Source: Pseudarthrobacter sp. NamB4 (GTDB taxonomy: Bacteria > Actinomycetota > Actinomycetes > Actinomycetales > Micrococcaceae). From it: a stretch of DNA of 64,000 bases. The notes beneath the pieces were generated by a model. It was not told the DNA's origin, made no database searches, and saw only the letters and a list, made by a program, of their open reading frames with translations. This document shows, piece by piece, positions 19,704 through 30,717 of this stretch (position 1 is its first letter; every line of letters starts with the position of its first letter). The position numbers and the translations under genes were made by a program. The stretch spans positions 269,963 through 333,962 of the forward strand of contig NZ_VAHM01000001.1 of NCBI RefSeq assembly GCF_005796185.1, written 5' to 3'.

Positions 19704-20186
19704 CTACTGCGCCTCCGACTTGATCTGCTCCAGCGCCTGGTTGAAACCTCCGCTGGTGAGGGAGGAGCCGGCAACCTTGGAAACATTCAGCTCGTCGATG
19801 TTCTTTCCCACCACCTGGTCCGCAATTCCGCCGGCAAACTCACCCTGGAACTTGCGGGTATTCGGGTTGGACGGATGCTGTGTGATCTGCACGTCCGTCA
19901 CTTTTCCGGAAGCGAGGGTCAGCTGAACGCCCACGGTCTCAGTGCCGTTGGGGGAAACATAGTTACCGTCGGCGCTGTAGGTGCCGTCCTTGTAGCCGGA
20001 GCCGCCGCCGGCGGGCGACGATGCGTCGGCCGACGTCGTGGGAGCGGCGGTCCCGGCGGCGCTGCTGCCGGAGGATGCAGCCGGGGCGCTTTCCGTGGCT
20101 GAAGGCGCGCAGCCCGCCACTGTTCCGGCCAGTGACAGCCCGGCAATTCCGGCGTAAACACTCTTGCGTACTGCGGATCTCATCAC
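19704..20186 (-). CDS. FMN-binding domain lipoprotein
   Basis: This 160-residue protein has a Sec-type lipoprotein signal with lipobox TVAGC (Cys26), then a Ser/Ala/Thr-rich linker to about residue 65, then an FMN-binding domain (YKDGTYSADGNYVSPNG, LASGKVTDVQITQHPSNPNT). The usual ApbE target SGAT near the C-terminus is replaced by AGSS in VAGSSLTSGGFNQALEQIK, leaving Ser142 in the acceptor position. Such lipoproteins carry covalent FMN outside the membrane and pass electrons on, as PplA does in Listeria. First gene of the redox operon. Confidence 0.85.
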   Translation of the reverse strand: MMRSAVRKSVYAGIAGLSLAGTVAGCAPSATESAPAASSGSSAAGTAAPTTSADASSPAGGGSGYKDGTYSADGNYVSPNGTETVGVQLTLASGKVTDVQITQHPSNPNTRKFQGEFAGGIADQVVGKNIDELNVSKVAGSSLTSGGFNQALEQIKSEAQ

Positions 20187-20240
20187 GGCACTCGTTTCGT
20201 CAGGGGACTCGGGAAAGTCAGGAACTGTTCAGTGGCTACG

Positions 20241-20256
20241 TTGGTGTCAACGCCAA
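20241..20256 (-). promoter_or_regulatory. Imperfect palindrome overlapping a -35-like box of the redox operon
   Basis: TTGGTGTCAACGCCAA (plus strand) is a near-palindrome. Read on the minus strand it contains TTGACA (20250-20245), about 60 nt upstream of the lipoprotein start. No clear -10 is seen, so this is a candidate operator/promoter only. Confidence 0.3.
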
Positions 20257-20356
20257 ACACAGCGTATTGGTTCATCCTGTGCCCGCAATTATGGTTACGT
20301 GTGCAGCGTCTGTGCAGCGGAGGCCCCTGAATTACTTGCTGTTACTGGCCCCCCGG

Positions 20357-20362
20357 TAGGCT
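20357..20362 (+). promoter_or_regulatory. -10 box of argS, probably leaderless
   Basis: TAGGCT lies 6 nt before the GTG at 20369, and TTGCTG lies 15 nt further upstream. There is no Shine-Dalgarno sequence between box and start codon, which fits a leaderless mRNA beginning at or next to the GTG. Confidence 0.5.
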
Positions 20363-20368
20363 AGAGGG

Positions 20369-22033
20369 GTGACTCCCGAAGAACTCTCCCTCGCCATATC
20401 CGCCTGCCTGAAGGACGCCGTCGCCGCCGGTGACATCGCCCTTTCCGCATCAGCTGTCCCTGATGAGGTGCGCGTGGAGCGACCGAAGAACCGGGACCAC
20501 GGCGACTGGGCCACCAACATTGCCCTGCAGCTTGCAAAGCAGGCAGGCACCAACCCGCGTGAGTTCGCCAGCATCCTCAGCGCCCGGTTGAAGTCCATTA
20601 ATGGTGTTTCCGCCGTTGATATTGCAGGCCCTGGGTTCCTGAACATCACCGTTGACGCAGCCGCGGCCGGTGCCCTGGCGAAGGCCATCGTGGAAGCCGG
20701 CAGGCAGTACGGCACCAACTCAGCGCTCGCAGGCCACACCGTGAACATGGAATTTGTTTCCGCCAATCCCACCGGCCCCCTTCATATTGGGCACACCCGC
20801 TGGGCTGCCTTGGGTGACTCGATCGCCCGTGTGCTGCGCGCGTCAGGTGCGGACGTCACCGCTGAGTACTACATCAACGACGCCGGCTCCCAAATGAACG
20901 TCTTCGCGCACTCCGTCTACTCACGCCTGCACGGACTTCCGGTACCCGAGGGCGGCTACCCGGGGCAGTACATTGCTGAGCTGGGCCATGAGGTGCTCAC
21001 CGAGCATCCGGACGTCCGGGAACTGACGGAAGTGGCGGCCCTGCCGGTCATCCGTGCCGCCGCCTACAAGGCGCAGATGAAGGACATCAAGTCCACCCTT
21101 GCGGACTTCGGCGTCGAGTTCGACGTGTTCTTCTCGGAGCAGGAACTGCACGACGCCGGCGCTATCGAAAGTGCCGTCGCCCGCCTTCGCGAGCAGGGCC
21201 ACGTGTACGACGACGGCGGCGCCGTCTGGCTGCGGACCACCGACTTTGGCGACGACAAGGACCGGGTGATGATCCGCGCCAACGGCGAGCCCACCTACTT
21301 CGCCGCCGACGCGGCCTACTACCTCTCCAAGAAGGACCGCGGCTTCACCGAGAAGATCTACCTGCTCGGCGCCGACCACCACGGCTACATCAACCGGCTC
21401 AAGGCGATTGCCGCCGCCGCCGGCGATGACCCCGACGTACACATCGAGGTGCTGATCGGACAGTTGGTGTCCGTCAACGGCGCCAAGCTGTCCAAGCGCG
21501 CGGGCAATATCATCGAGCTCAAGGACCTGATTGACTGGTTGGGCAAGGACGCCGTCCGCTACTCCCTGGCCCGCTTCCCTGCCGATTCACCGCTGACCCT
21601 TGACCCGGAGCTGCTGAAGAAGCACAGCAACGAGAACCCCGTGTTCTACGTGCAGTACGCCCATGCGCGCTCCCGCGGCGCTGCCCGGAATGCGGTGGCT
21701 GCCGGCGTTGAACGAACTGTGGATGGCAAGGACGCCTTCGATGCCTCCCTGCTGGACCACGCCACTGAGAACGAGCTGCTCTCGTACCTGGGCAGCTACC
21801 CCTCGATCGTGGCAAAGGCTGCCGAACTGCGGGAACCGCACCGCGTGGCGCGTCACCTCGAAATCATCGCGGGGGCATACCACCGCTGGTATGACGCCTG
21901 CCGTATCGCCCCCATGGGTGACGAGCCGGTGACCGACACCAACCGCACGCGGCTCTGGCTCAACGACGCCACCAGCCAGGTGCTCGCCAACGGCCTTGAC
22001 CTGCTGGGCGTTTCCGCGCCGGAACGGATGTGA
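20369..22033 (+). CDS. argS: Arginyl-tRNA synthetase
   Basis: This 554-residue class I synthetase charges tRNA-Arg. It has the arginyl-specific N-terminal Add-1 domain (residues about 1-110), the HIGH motif at 139-142 (TGPLHIGHTRW), KLSKR at 373-377 (KMSKS equivalent) and a C-terminal DALR anticodon-binding domain (SYPSIVAKAAELREPHRVAR). Length is normal for the family. The GTG start is supported by the -10 box 6 nt upstream. It heads a run argS-lysA-hom-thrC-thrB with gaps of 0-2 nt or overlaps, a gene order conserved in actinobacteria. Confidence 0.95.
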   Translation: MTPEELSLAISACLKDAVAAGDIALSASAVPDEVRVERPKNRDHGDWATNIALQLAKQAGTNPREFASILSARLKSINGVSAVDIAGPGFLNITVDAAAAGALAKAIVEAGRQYGTNSALAGHTVNMEFVSANPTGPLHIGHTRWAALGDSIARVLRASGADVTAEYYINDAGSQMNVFAHSVYSRLHGLPVPEGGYPGQYIAELGHEVLTEHPDVRELTEVAALPVIRAAAYKAQMKDIKSTLADFGVEFDVFFSEQELHDAGAIESAVARLREQGHVYDDGGAVWLRTTDFGDDKDRVMIRANGEPTYFAADAAYYLSKKDRGFTEKIYLLGADHHGYINRLKAIAAAAGDDPDVHIEVLIGQLVSVNGAKLSKRAGNIIELKDLIDWLGKDAVRYSLARFPADSPLTLDPELLKKHSNENPVFYVQYAHARSRGAARNAVAAGVERTVDGKDAFDASLLDHATENELLSYLGSYPSIVAKAAELREPHRVARHLEIIAGAYHRWYDACRIAPMGDEPVTDTNRTRLWLNDATSQVLANGLDLLGVSAPERM

Positions 22034-23514
22034 TCACAATGTCTGTACAGGACACCAACACTGCTTCGCCCCTGGCCCCTGAATGGCTGGCTGTGCCGGC
22101 TGACCTGAACGCCCTCACCCCGCCCATGTGGGCCGGCAGCGTGCAACGTAACGACGCCGGGTCCCTCACCGTGGGAGGCATCCCCGTGGAGGAGCTGAAG
22201 GAACAGTTCGGCACCCCGCTCTTCGTCATGGACGAGGCGGATTTCCGTGCCCGCGCCCGTGCTTTCAAGGATTCCTTTGACGCGGCCTTCGCTGACATCT
22301 GCGGCGGCGTCGACGTCTACTACGCCGGAAAGTCCTTCCTCTGCACCGCTGTGGTCAAGTGGGTGGACGAGGAAGGGCTGCGGCTGGACACCTCATCCGG
22401 CGGCGAACTTGCCGTCGCCGCGGCTGCCGGCATCGCGGGGGAACGGGTGGCCCTGCACGGCAACAATAAGTCCGACGCCGAGCTCAACCGTGCGCTGGAC
22501 ATGAGCCTTGGCCGGATTGTGGTGGACAGCCTCTCCGAACTTGTCCGGGTCGGGGACATTGCCCAGGCACGGGGTGAACAGGCCAAGGTCATGCTGCGGC
22601 TCACGCCCGGCGTCCATGCCCACACCCACGAATTCATCGCCACCGCCCACGAGGACCAGAAGTTCGGTCTGTCCATGGCGGCTGACACCACCGACCAGGC
22701 AGGCTTGTCCGCTGCGGAGGAAGCGGTGGCAGCAGCCTCCGCCCACCCCGGCATCGAACTCCTCGGCCTGCACTGCCACATCGGCTCACAGATCTTCGAA
22801 CCGGATGGCTTTGCGCTCGCGGCCGAAAAGCTCCTCCGCTTCCTTGCCGCCATGCAGGAAAAGTATTCGATCACCATGCCCGAACTGGACCTCGGCGGCG
22901 GGTACGGAATCGCCTACACCCCGGTGGACACCCCCCGCCCGGCAGCAGAAATCGCGGAGGCGATGGCCGCCGTCGTCCGTTCCACCTGCGCGGAGCTGGG
23001 CATCGCCTCTCCCCGCATTTCCATCGAACCCGGCCGCGCCATCGTGGGCAGCACCACCTTTACCCTCTACGAAGTGGGCACGCTCAAGACTGTCCGCGTG
23101 GATGCACCGGGTTCTTCCGGCGCCAGTGATGGAGGCAACAACGTTACGTATCCGCGGCGCTATGTTTCGGTGGACGGCGGAATGAGTGACAACGCCCGCC
23201 CGGTGCTGTACGACGCGGATTACTCGGCCGTTCTGGCGTCACGGACGTCCCCGGCGGCTCCGCAGCTGTCCCGCGTGGTGGGCAAACATTGCGAGAGCGG
23301 CGACATAGTTGTTAGAGATGTATATCTGCCCGAGGACGTGGCAGCCGGTGATCTGCTTGCTGTACCGGGGACCGGCGCCTACTGCTGGGCCCTCTCGAGC
23401 AACTACAACTATCTGGCCCGGCCGGGCGTTGTCGCGGTGCGCGACGGATCTGCCCGGCTGATTGTCCGCGGGGAAACCGAAGAAGATCTGCTGAACCGCG
23501 ACATGGGAGTCTGA
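22030..23514 (+). CDS. lysA: Diaminopimelate decarboxylase
   Basis: This PLP enzyme converts meso-diaminopimelate to L-lysine, the last step of lysine synthesis. The alanine-racemase-type barrel carries the PLP lysine in YYAGKSFLCTAVVKW, followed by LHGNNKSDAEL, LHCHIGSQI, GGGYGIAY, and the C-terminal sheet domain with the GKHCESGDIV segment supplying the catalytic Cys. GTG at 22030 overlaps the argS stop (GTGA); ATG at 22039 is an equally possible start, giving 491 instead of 494 residues. It is co-transcribed with hom, linking the two aspartate-family branches. Confidence 0.94.
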   Translation: MITMSVQDTNTASPLAPEWLAVPADLNALTPPMWAGSVQRNDAGSLTVGGIPVEELKEQFGTPLFVMDEADFRARARAFKDSFDAAFADICGGVDVYYAGKSFLCTAVVKWVDEEGLRLDTSSGGELAVAAAAGIAGERVALHGNNKSDAELNRALDMSLGRIVVDSLSELVRVGDIAQARGEQAKVMLRLTPGVHAHTHEFIATAHEDQKFGLSMAADTTDQAGLSAAEEAVAAASAHPGIELLGLHCHIGSQIFEPDGFALAAEKLLRFLAAMQEKYSITMPELDLGGGYGIAYTPVDTPRPAAEIAEAMAAVVRSTCAELGIASPRISIEPGRAIVGSTTFTLYEVGTLKTVRVDAPGSSGASDGGNNVTYPRRYVSVDGGMSDNARPVLYDADYSAVLASRTSPAAPQLSRVVGKHCESGDIVVRDVYLPEDVAAGDLLAVPGTGAYCWALSSNYNYLARPGVVAVRDGSARLIVRGETEEDLLNRDMGV

Positions 23515-24831
23515 ATGACGGAATTGCGAACCCTGAAAGTGGCCCTGCTGGGCTGTGGCAACGTTGGGGCCCAGGTTGCGCGGATTCTCATTGAGGACGC
23601 CGACACCCTCGCCGCCCGCGCAGGGGCGAAGCTGCAGCTGAGCGGCATCGCCGTGCGGAACCTCCACGCCAGGCGTGACGTGGACCTGCCGCAGGAGCTC
23701 TTCACCACCGACGCCGACACCCTGGTGAAAGACGCGGACCTGGTCATCGAGCTCATGGGCGGCATCGAGCCCGCCCGCGCGCTGATCCTTTCGGCCCTCC
23801 GCAACGGAGCCTGTGTTGTCACCGGCAACAAGGCGCTCCTGGCCCAGGACGGCCCCACCCTTCACGAAGAGGCTGACAAGGCGGGCGTCCAGCTCTCCTA
23901 TGAGGCCGCCGTCGCCGGTGCCATCCCCATCCTGCGGCCCATCCGCGACAGCCTCGCCGGCGACCGCATCACCCGCGTCCTGGGCATCGTCAACGGGACC
24001 ACCAACTTCATCCTTGACCAGATGGACACCACCGGCGCCCAGTTCGGCGACGCCCTCGCCGAGGCACAGCGGTTGGGTTACGCGGAGGCGGACCCAACCG
24101 CCGACGTCGAAGGCCACGATGCCGCCGCCAAGGCAGCGATTCTTGCCTCGCTTTCGTTCCACACCCGGTTCGCCCTGGAGAACGTCCACTGCGAAGGGAT
24201 CAGTGCGGTCACGGCGGCGGACATTGCTGCCGCCAAGGACGCAGGCTTCGTCATCAAGCTGCTGGCGATCGCAGAGAAGCTTGGGGATTCCGACGGCGCG
24301 AAGGGCGTCTCCGTGCGCGTGCACCCGACGCTGCTTCCCCGCGAGCACCCGCTGGCCGCCGTCCACGGCGCGTTCAATGCGGTGTTCATTGAAGCCGAGA
24401 ACGCCGGCGAACTGATGTTCTACGGACAGGGAGCAGGTGGCGCCCCCACCGCATCCGCCGTCCTGGGCGACCTGGTCTCGGCCGCGCGCAGCCTGGTGCT
24501 CGGCGGCCCCGGCCGCACGGAAACCACGACGGGGCACGTTCCCGCGCTGCCGATCGATGCAGCCGTCACCAGCTACTACATCGGGCTTGACGTTGCTGAC
24601 CAGCCCGGTGTGCTTGCCAGGATCGCCCAGCTCTTCGCGGAGCACGGCGTGTCCATCGAAATCATGCGGCAGACCATCCACCGGGACGTTGAGTCCAGCG
24701 TGGAGTCCGCCGAACTGCGGATTGTCACCCACCGTGCGTCAGAGGCTGCCCTTGCGGCCACCGTCGAGGCCGTGAAGGGCCTTGACGTCATCAATTCAGT
24801 TACATCCGTTCTGCGGGTAGAAGGAGTCTAA
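23515..24831 (+). CDS. hom: Homoserine dehydrogenase
   Basis: This 438-residue enzyme reduces aspartate semialdehyde to homoserine, the branch point to threonine and methionine. It has an N-terminal Rossmann fold (VALLGCGNVGAQVARIL), the catalytic segment NGTTNFILDQM, and EADPTADVEGHDAAAKAAIL with the substrate-binding residues. An ACT domain closes the protein (GLDVADQPGVLARIAQLFAE), which normally mediates threonine feedback. It starts directly after the lysA stop and stops directly before the thrC start. Confidence 0.95.
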   Translation: MTELRTLKVALLGCGNVGAQVARILIEDADTLAARAGAKLQLSGIAVRNLHARRDVDLPQELFTTDADTLVKDADLVIELMGGIEPARALILSALRNGACVVTGNKALLAQDGPTLHEEADKAGVQLSYEAAVAGAIPILRPIRDSLAGDRITRVLGIVNGTTNFILDQMDTTGAQFGDALAEAQRLGYAEADPTADVEGHDAAAKAAILASLSFHTRFALENVHCEGISAVTAADIAAAKDAGFVIKLLAIAEKLGDSDGAKGVSVRVHPTLLPREHPLAAVHGAFNAVFIEAENAGELMFYGQGAGGAPTASAVLGDLVSAARSLVLGGPGRTETTTGHVPALPIDAAVTSYYIGLDVADQPGVLARIAQLFAEHGVSIEIMRQTIHRDVESSVESAELRIVTHRASEAALAATVEAVKGLDVINSVTSVLRVEGV

Positions 24832-25938
24832 GTGGCTCACCAATGGCGCGGCGTCATCCGCGAATATGCTGACCGTCTGCCCGTGACGGAGTCCACCCGT
24901 GTCATCACCCTCGGTGAGGGCGGCACCCCGCTGGTGCACGCGCAGAAGCTCTCCGAGCTGACAGGTTCCGAGGTGTACCTGAAGGTGGAGGGCATGAATC
25001 CCACTGGTTCCTTCAAGGACCGCGGCATGACCATGGCCATGACCGCCGCCGTCGCCTCCGGTGCCCAGGCCGTCGTGTGCGCCTCCACCGGCAACACGTC
25101 TGCCTCCGCTGCCGCCTACGCCACGGCCGCCGGCCTGAAGTGTGCTGTCCTGGTGCCGGAGGGCAAGATCTCCATGGGCAAGCTCAGCCAGGCCATCGCC
25201 CACGGTGCCACCCTGCTCCAGGTCGACGGCAACTTCGACAACTGCCTGGACATCGCCCGGAAACTGGGGGAGTCCTACCCCGTGTTCCTGGTCAACTCCG
25301 TCAACCCCGCACGTATTCAGGGCCAGAAGACCGGCGCCTTCGAGATCGTCGACGCACTGGGTGATGCACCGGACATCCATGTCCTGCCCGTCGGCAACGC
25401 CGGCAACATCACCGCGTACTGGAAGGGCTACAAGGAGTACTCCGCTCCGTTCGAGTCCGAGACCGCCGGCACCCTTGCACCGGTGGCCACGAAGACACCC
25501 GCCATGTGGGGTTTCCAGGCTGCAGGAGCGGCACCGTTCGTTGCCGGCCACCCGATCACGGAGCCGGACACCATTGCCACCGCCATCCGGATCGGCAACC
25601 CGGCCTCCTGGGACGGTGCCATCGGTGCCCGTGACGAATCCGGCGGACTCATCGATGCCGTGACCGACGAGGAAATCCTCAACGCCCACCGCTGGCTTTC
25701 TTCCCGCGAAGGTGTGTTCGTGGAGCCGGGATCCGCCGCCGGCGTGGCGGGGCTGCTCAAGAAGCATGCCGCAGGCCAGGTCCCCTCCGGCAAGACGATC
25801 GTCATCACCGTCACCGGGCACGGGCTCAAGGATCCCCAGTGGGCGCTGCGCACCGAGGACGGCAGCGACGTGCAGCCGGTCAAGGTACCCAACGACGTCG
25901 TAACCGTTGCTGCCGAACTGGGACTGGAAGCAAAGTAG
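24832..25938 (+). CDS. thrC: Threonine synthase
   Basis: This 368-residue fold-type II PLP enzyme forms threonine from O-phosphohomoserine. The PLP lysine is K62 in [31 protein letters not shown] and the phosphate-binding loop [15 protein letters not shown] follow. It is the short, actinobacterial/Bacillus-type enzyme. The GTG start abuts the hom stop codon. Its product pathway continues from thrB, which lies immediately downstream, so the operon contains the full homoserine-to-threonine route. Confidence 0.95.
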   Translation: MAHQWRGVIREYADRLPVTESTRVITLGEGGTPLVHAQKLSELTGSEVYLKVEGMNPTGSFKDRGMTMAMTAAVASGAQAVVCASTGNTSASAAAYATAAGLKCAVLVPEGKISMGKLSQAIAHGATLLQVDGNFDNCLDIARKLGESYPVFLVNSVNPARIQGQKTGAFEIVDALGDAPDIHVLPVGNAGNITAYWKGYKEYSAPFESETAGTLAPVATKTPAMWGFQAAGAAPFVAGHPITEPDTIATAIRIGNPASWDGAIGARDESGGLIDAVTDEEILNAHRWLSSREGVFVEPGSAAGVAGLLKKHAAGQVPSGKTIVITVTGHGLKDPQWALRTEDGSDVQPVKVPNDVVTVAAELGLEAK

Positions 25939-25940
25939 CC

Positions 25941-26915
25941 TTGGACACCACCTCGCAGGCCGCCGTCGGACTGCAACTGATCGACGCCGGCCAGACTGTC
26001 ACAGTCCGCGTGCCGGCCACCTCGGCCAACCTTGGCCCGGGCTATGACAGCCTGGGCCTGGCCTTGGCGCTCCATGACACGCTGACAGTGGAGAGCCTCG
26101 AGACGGACGAACTGCTGTTCGACCTGCGCGGTGAAGGCGCTGAAACACTCCCGCGGGATGCCAGCCATCTGGTCATCCGCGCCATGGAAGCGGCATTCGA
26201 ACGCTTGGGCTTCCGCCACGGCGGCCTGAAGGTGACCGCCGACAACATCAATCCCCACGGCAGGGGCCTCGGCTCGTCCGCCTCCGCGGTGGTGGCGGCG
26301 GTCTCGGCGGCCAACGCCATGGTTCCCGCGGAGAGCCGCAGGGGACAGGACTGGATCCTCCAGCTCACCAGCGAACTGGAGGGGCATCCGGACAACGTCG
26401 CTCCTGCCATTTTCGGCGGACTGGCGTTGTCCTGGCAGGACAGTGACCGGTACAGCAGCACCAGTGCCACAGTGGCCGGATCCGTGATCCCCATTGTGGC
26501 GGTCCCCGACTACGAGTTGTCCACCGAGGCGGCCCGCGCGCTGCTGCCGGCATCGGTGGGCCATCACGCTGCCGCAATGAACGCCGGCCGCGCCGCACTG
26601 CTGATCCACGCACTGACGCACAAGCCCGAGTTCCTGCTGGCGGGCACCGAGGATTACCTGCACCAGAGTTACCGGGCAGAGGCAATGCGGCCCAGCGCCG
26701 CACTGATATCGGCACTGCGGACGGCCGGACACGCCGCCGTGGTTTCCGGTGCCGGACCCACCGTACTGGTCCTGGCAGACGGAGAAGCTGAAGCCCTTGC
26801 CGTGGTCCGCTTCATTGAGCAGTTCGTTGACGCCAACACGCCGGATATTGGCTGGCGGGTACTGAAGCTCGCAGTGGACGTTGAAGGTGCTAAGGTGGAG
26901 GTGCACCGGCGGTAA
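25941..26915 (+). CDS. thrB: Homoserine kinase
   Basis: This 324-residue GHMP kinase phosphorylates homoserine for threonine synthase. Motifs are PATSANLGPGYDSLGLAL (motif 1), the ATP loop GRGLGSSASAVVAAVSAA, and VSGAGPTVLVL near the C-terminus. No ATG or GTG is suitably placed: the frame is taken from a TTG at 25941, 3 nt after the thrC stop, which gives the expected N-terminus. A longer frame beginning at 25839 inside thrC is an artefact. Last gene of the amino-acid operon. Confidence 0.92.
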   Translation: MDTTSQAAVGLQLIDAGQTVTVRVPATSANLGPGYDSLGLALALHDTLTVESLETDELLFDLRGEGAETLPRDASHLVIRAMEAAFERLGFRHGGLKVTADNINPHGRGLGSSASAVVAAVSAANAMVPAESRRGQDWILQLTSELEGHPDNVAPAIFGGLALSWQDSDRYSSTSATVAGSVIPIVAVPDYELSTEAARALLPASVGHHAAAMNAGRAALLIHALTHKPEFLLAGTEDYLHQSYRAEAMRPSAALISALRTAGHAAVVSGAGPTVLVLADGEAEALAVVRFIEQFVDANTPDIGWRVLKLAVDVEGAKVEVHRR

Positions 26916-26922
26916 TTCCGCC

Positions 26923-26970
26923 TATCTGATCTGCTACTGCACTTAGTTGCGATTTGATCTCCTACTGCGC
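26923..26970 (+). repeat. Two imperfect 20-nt direct repeats in the rho leader
   Basis: TATCTGATCTGCTACTGCAC (26923-26942) and GATTTGATCTCCTACTGCGC (26951-26970) are spaced with a period of 28 nt and share 16 of 20 bases. They lie just after thrB in the 293-bp region before rho, where a rho promoter or autoregulatory site is expected. The rest of that region to 27208 shows no clear hairpin with a T tract. Confidence 0.5.
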
Positions 26971-27208
26971 AATCTATTCCGGTGCCGCCTGCTTGGTCTG
27001 TCGCAGGAATCTGCAGTGCTCGCTGCCCCTTAAGCGTCAGCCCAGCGTTCCGCCACGGGCGGGGCGGAAGGTGAATCAGTATCCGGCCCTGCTGGCCGAT
27101 ATCCAACCGGCAAGGCCGAAAATCCGGCTGCAGATCTGAACTGCAGCCCAGATCAAATCATCGCGTCCAGCTCCTCGCCTGGACGCCGTCGAGGGGGAAG
27201 GATCCTTC

Positions 27209-29383
<2,175 letters not shown>

Positions 29384-29393
29384 CTGCTCCGGT

Positions 29394-29509
29394 GAGCCGC
29401 TGATTCTGTTGCCCCCGCCCCTACGCCGGGTGGCTTGCGATCTACGATCCCAAGCCACCCGGCTTCGGCAGGCCCGATGCCACTCCCGGGGCAGCAGAAT
29501 CAGCGGCTC
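29394..29509. repeat. Nested palindromic element between rho and prfA
   Basis: Two concentric inverted repeats are present. The outer arms 29394-29415 and 29488-29509 pair over 22 bp with a single G-U. The inner arms 29425-29437 and 29451-29463 pair perfectly over 13 bp (GCCGGGTGGCTTG). The element starts 10 nt after the rho stop. No T tract follows, so it is not a simple terminator; it may be a REP/MITE-like unit or a Rho-linked RNA structure. The rest of 29510-29631 shows no gene. Confidence 0.85.
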
Positions 29510-29631
29510 GTTCCGTTTTCCGTCACCTTCGCCCCGCGCTACTCCCGGCCAGCAAAATATGCGACGACACCGGGGCGCCACCTGCCGCTGCGTGCATCAC
29601 TAGACTTGTACAAGTCGAAAGAGGTTTAAGA

Positions 29632-30705
29632 ATGTTTGAGTCCGTACAGGGCCTGCTTGATGAGCATGATGCTATCCAGGCGCAGCTGGGGGATCCTGCT
29701 GTTTATGCTGACCAGCGGCTTGCCCGGAAGCTGGGGCGGCGGTCGGCTCAGCTTAATGGCATTGTGGAGGCCTACCACCGGTGGGAGGGGCTGCGGGACG
29801 ATCTGGCTGCTGCCAAGGAGATGGCTGGCGAGGATCCCGAGTTCGCTGCCGAGGTTCCCGAGCTGGAGGCTTCGCTGGAGGAGGCTGCCGCCAAACTGCG
29901 CCGCCTGCTGATTCCGCGGGATCCGGACGATGCACGCAACGTTATCCTCGAGGTCAAGGGCGGTGAAGGCGGCGATGAGGCCGCGCTGTTCGCCGGTGAC
30001 CTCCTGCGCATGTACACCCGTTATGCCGAATCCCGCGGCTGGAAGACTGAAATCATCTCGGCCACGGAATCCGACCTCGGTGGTTACAAGGACGTCCAGG
30101 TGGCCGTCAAGGGCAACTCCAACGACCCCGCCGAGGGCGTGTACGCGCGGCTCAAGTTCGAAGGCGGCGTACACCGAGTCCAGCGCGTTCCCGTCACGGA
30201 GTCGCAGGGCCGCATCCACACCTCCGCCGCCGGCGTGCTGGTCCTGCCTGAAGTTGACGAGCCCGAAGAGCTTGAGATCAACCAGAACGACCTCAAAATC
30301 GACGTTTACCGTTCGTCGGGTCCCGGCGGCCAGTCAGTGAACACCACTGACTCTGCCGTTCGCATCACCCACCTCCCCACCGGAATCGTGGTGGCCATGC
30401 AGAACGAGAAGTCCCAGCTGCAGAACCGCGAAGCGGGCATGCGCGTGCTTCGCGCCCGCATCCTGGCACACCAGCAGGAGCAGATCGACGCCGAGAACTC
30501 GGCCCAGCGGAAGTCGCAGATCCGCACTATGGACCGTTCTGAGCGGATCCGCACCTACAACTACCCCGAAAACCGCATTGCGGACCACCGCACCGGCTAT
30601 AAGGCGTACAACCTTGACCAGGTGATGAACGGCGACCTGGAGCCGGTGATTCAGTCTGCCATTGAGATGGACGAACAGGCACGCCTGGACGCCCTCGGAG
30701 ACTAG
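29632..30705 (+). CDS. prfA: Peptide chain release factor 1
   Basis: This 357-residue RF1 recognises UAA and UAG and triggers peptide release. The GGQ motif at 232-234 lies in [19 protein letters not shown], and the codon-recognition domain precedes the C-terminal [20 protein letters not shown] segment typical of RF1. Full length for the family. The ATG at 29632 has AGAGG 10 nt upstream. The methylase that modifies its GGQ glutamine is encoded 12 nt downstream. Confidence 0.96.
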   Translation: MFESVQGLLDEHDAIQAQLGDPAVYADQRLARKLGRRSAQLNGIVEAYHRWEGLRDDLAAAKEMAGEDPEFAAEVPELEASLEEAAAKLRRLLIPRDPDDARNVILEVKGGEGGDEAALFAGDLLRMYTRYAESRGWKTEIISATESDLGGYKDVQVAVKGNSNDPAEGVYARLKFEGGVHRVQRVPVTESQGRIHTSAAGVLVLPEVDEPEELEINQNDLKIDVYRSSGPGGQSVNTTDSAVRITHLPTGIVVAMQNEKSQLQNREAGMRVLRARILAHQQEQIDAENSAQRKSQIRTMDRSERIRTYNYPENRIADHRTGYKAYNLDQVMNGDLEPVIQSAIEMDEQARLDALGD

Positions 30706-30717
30706 CCCTTTCCCGGT

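Noticed and set aside
23239..24732. 497-codon minus-strand frame opposite hom
   Set aside because: Antisense to homoserine dehydrogenase, without any recognisable motif.
25839..25940. Extended N-terminus of thrB starting inside thrC
   Set aside because: The extra residues come from thrC in another frame; the TTG at 25941 gives the family N-terminus.
29384..29631. rpmE (ribosomal protein L31) between rho and prfA
   Set aside because: No frame in this gap encodes an L31-like protein; the space is filled by the nested palindrome.
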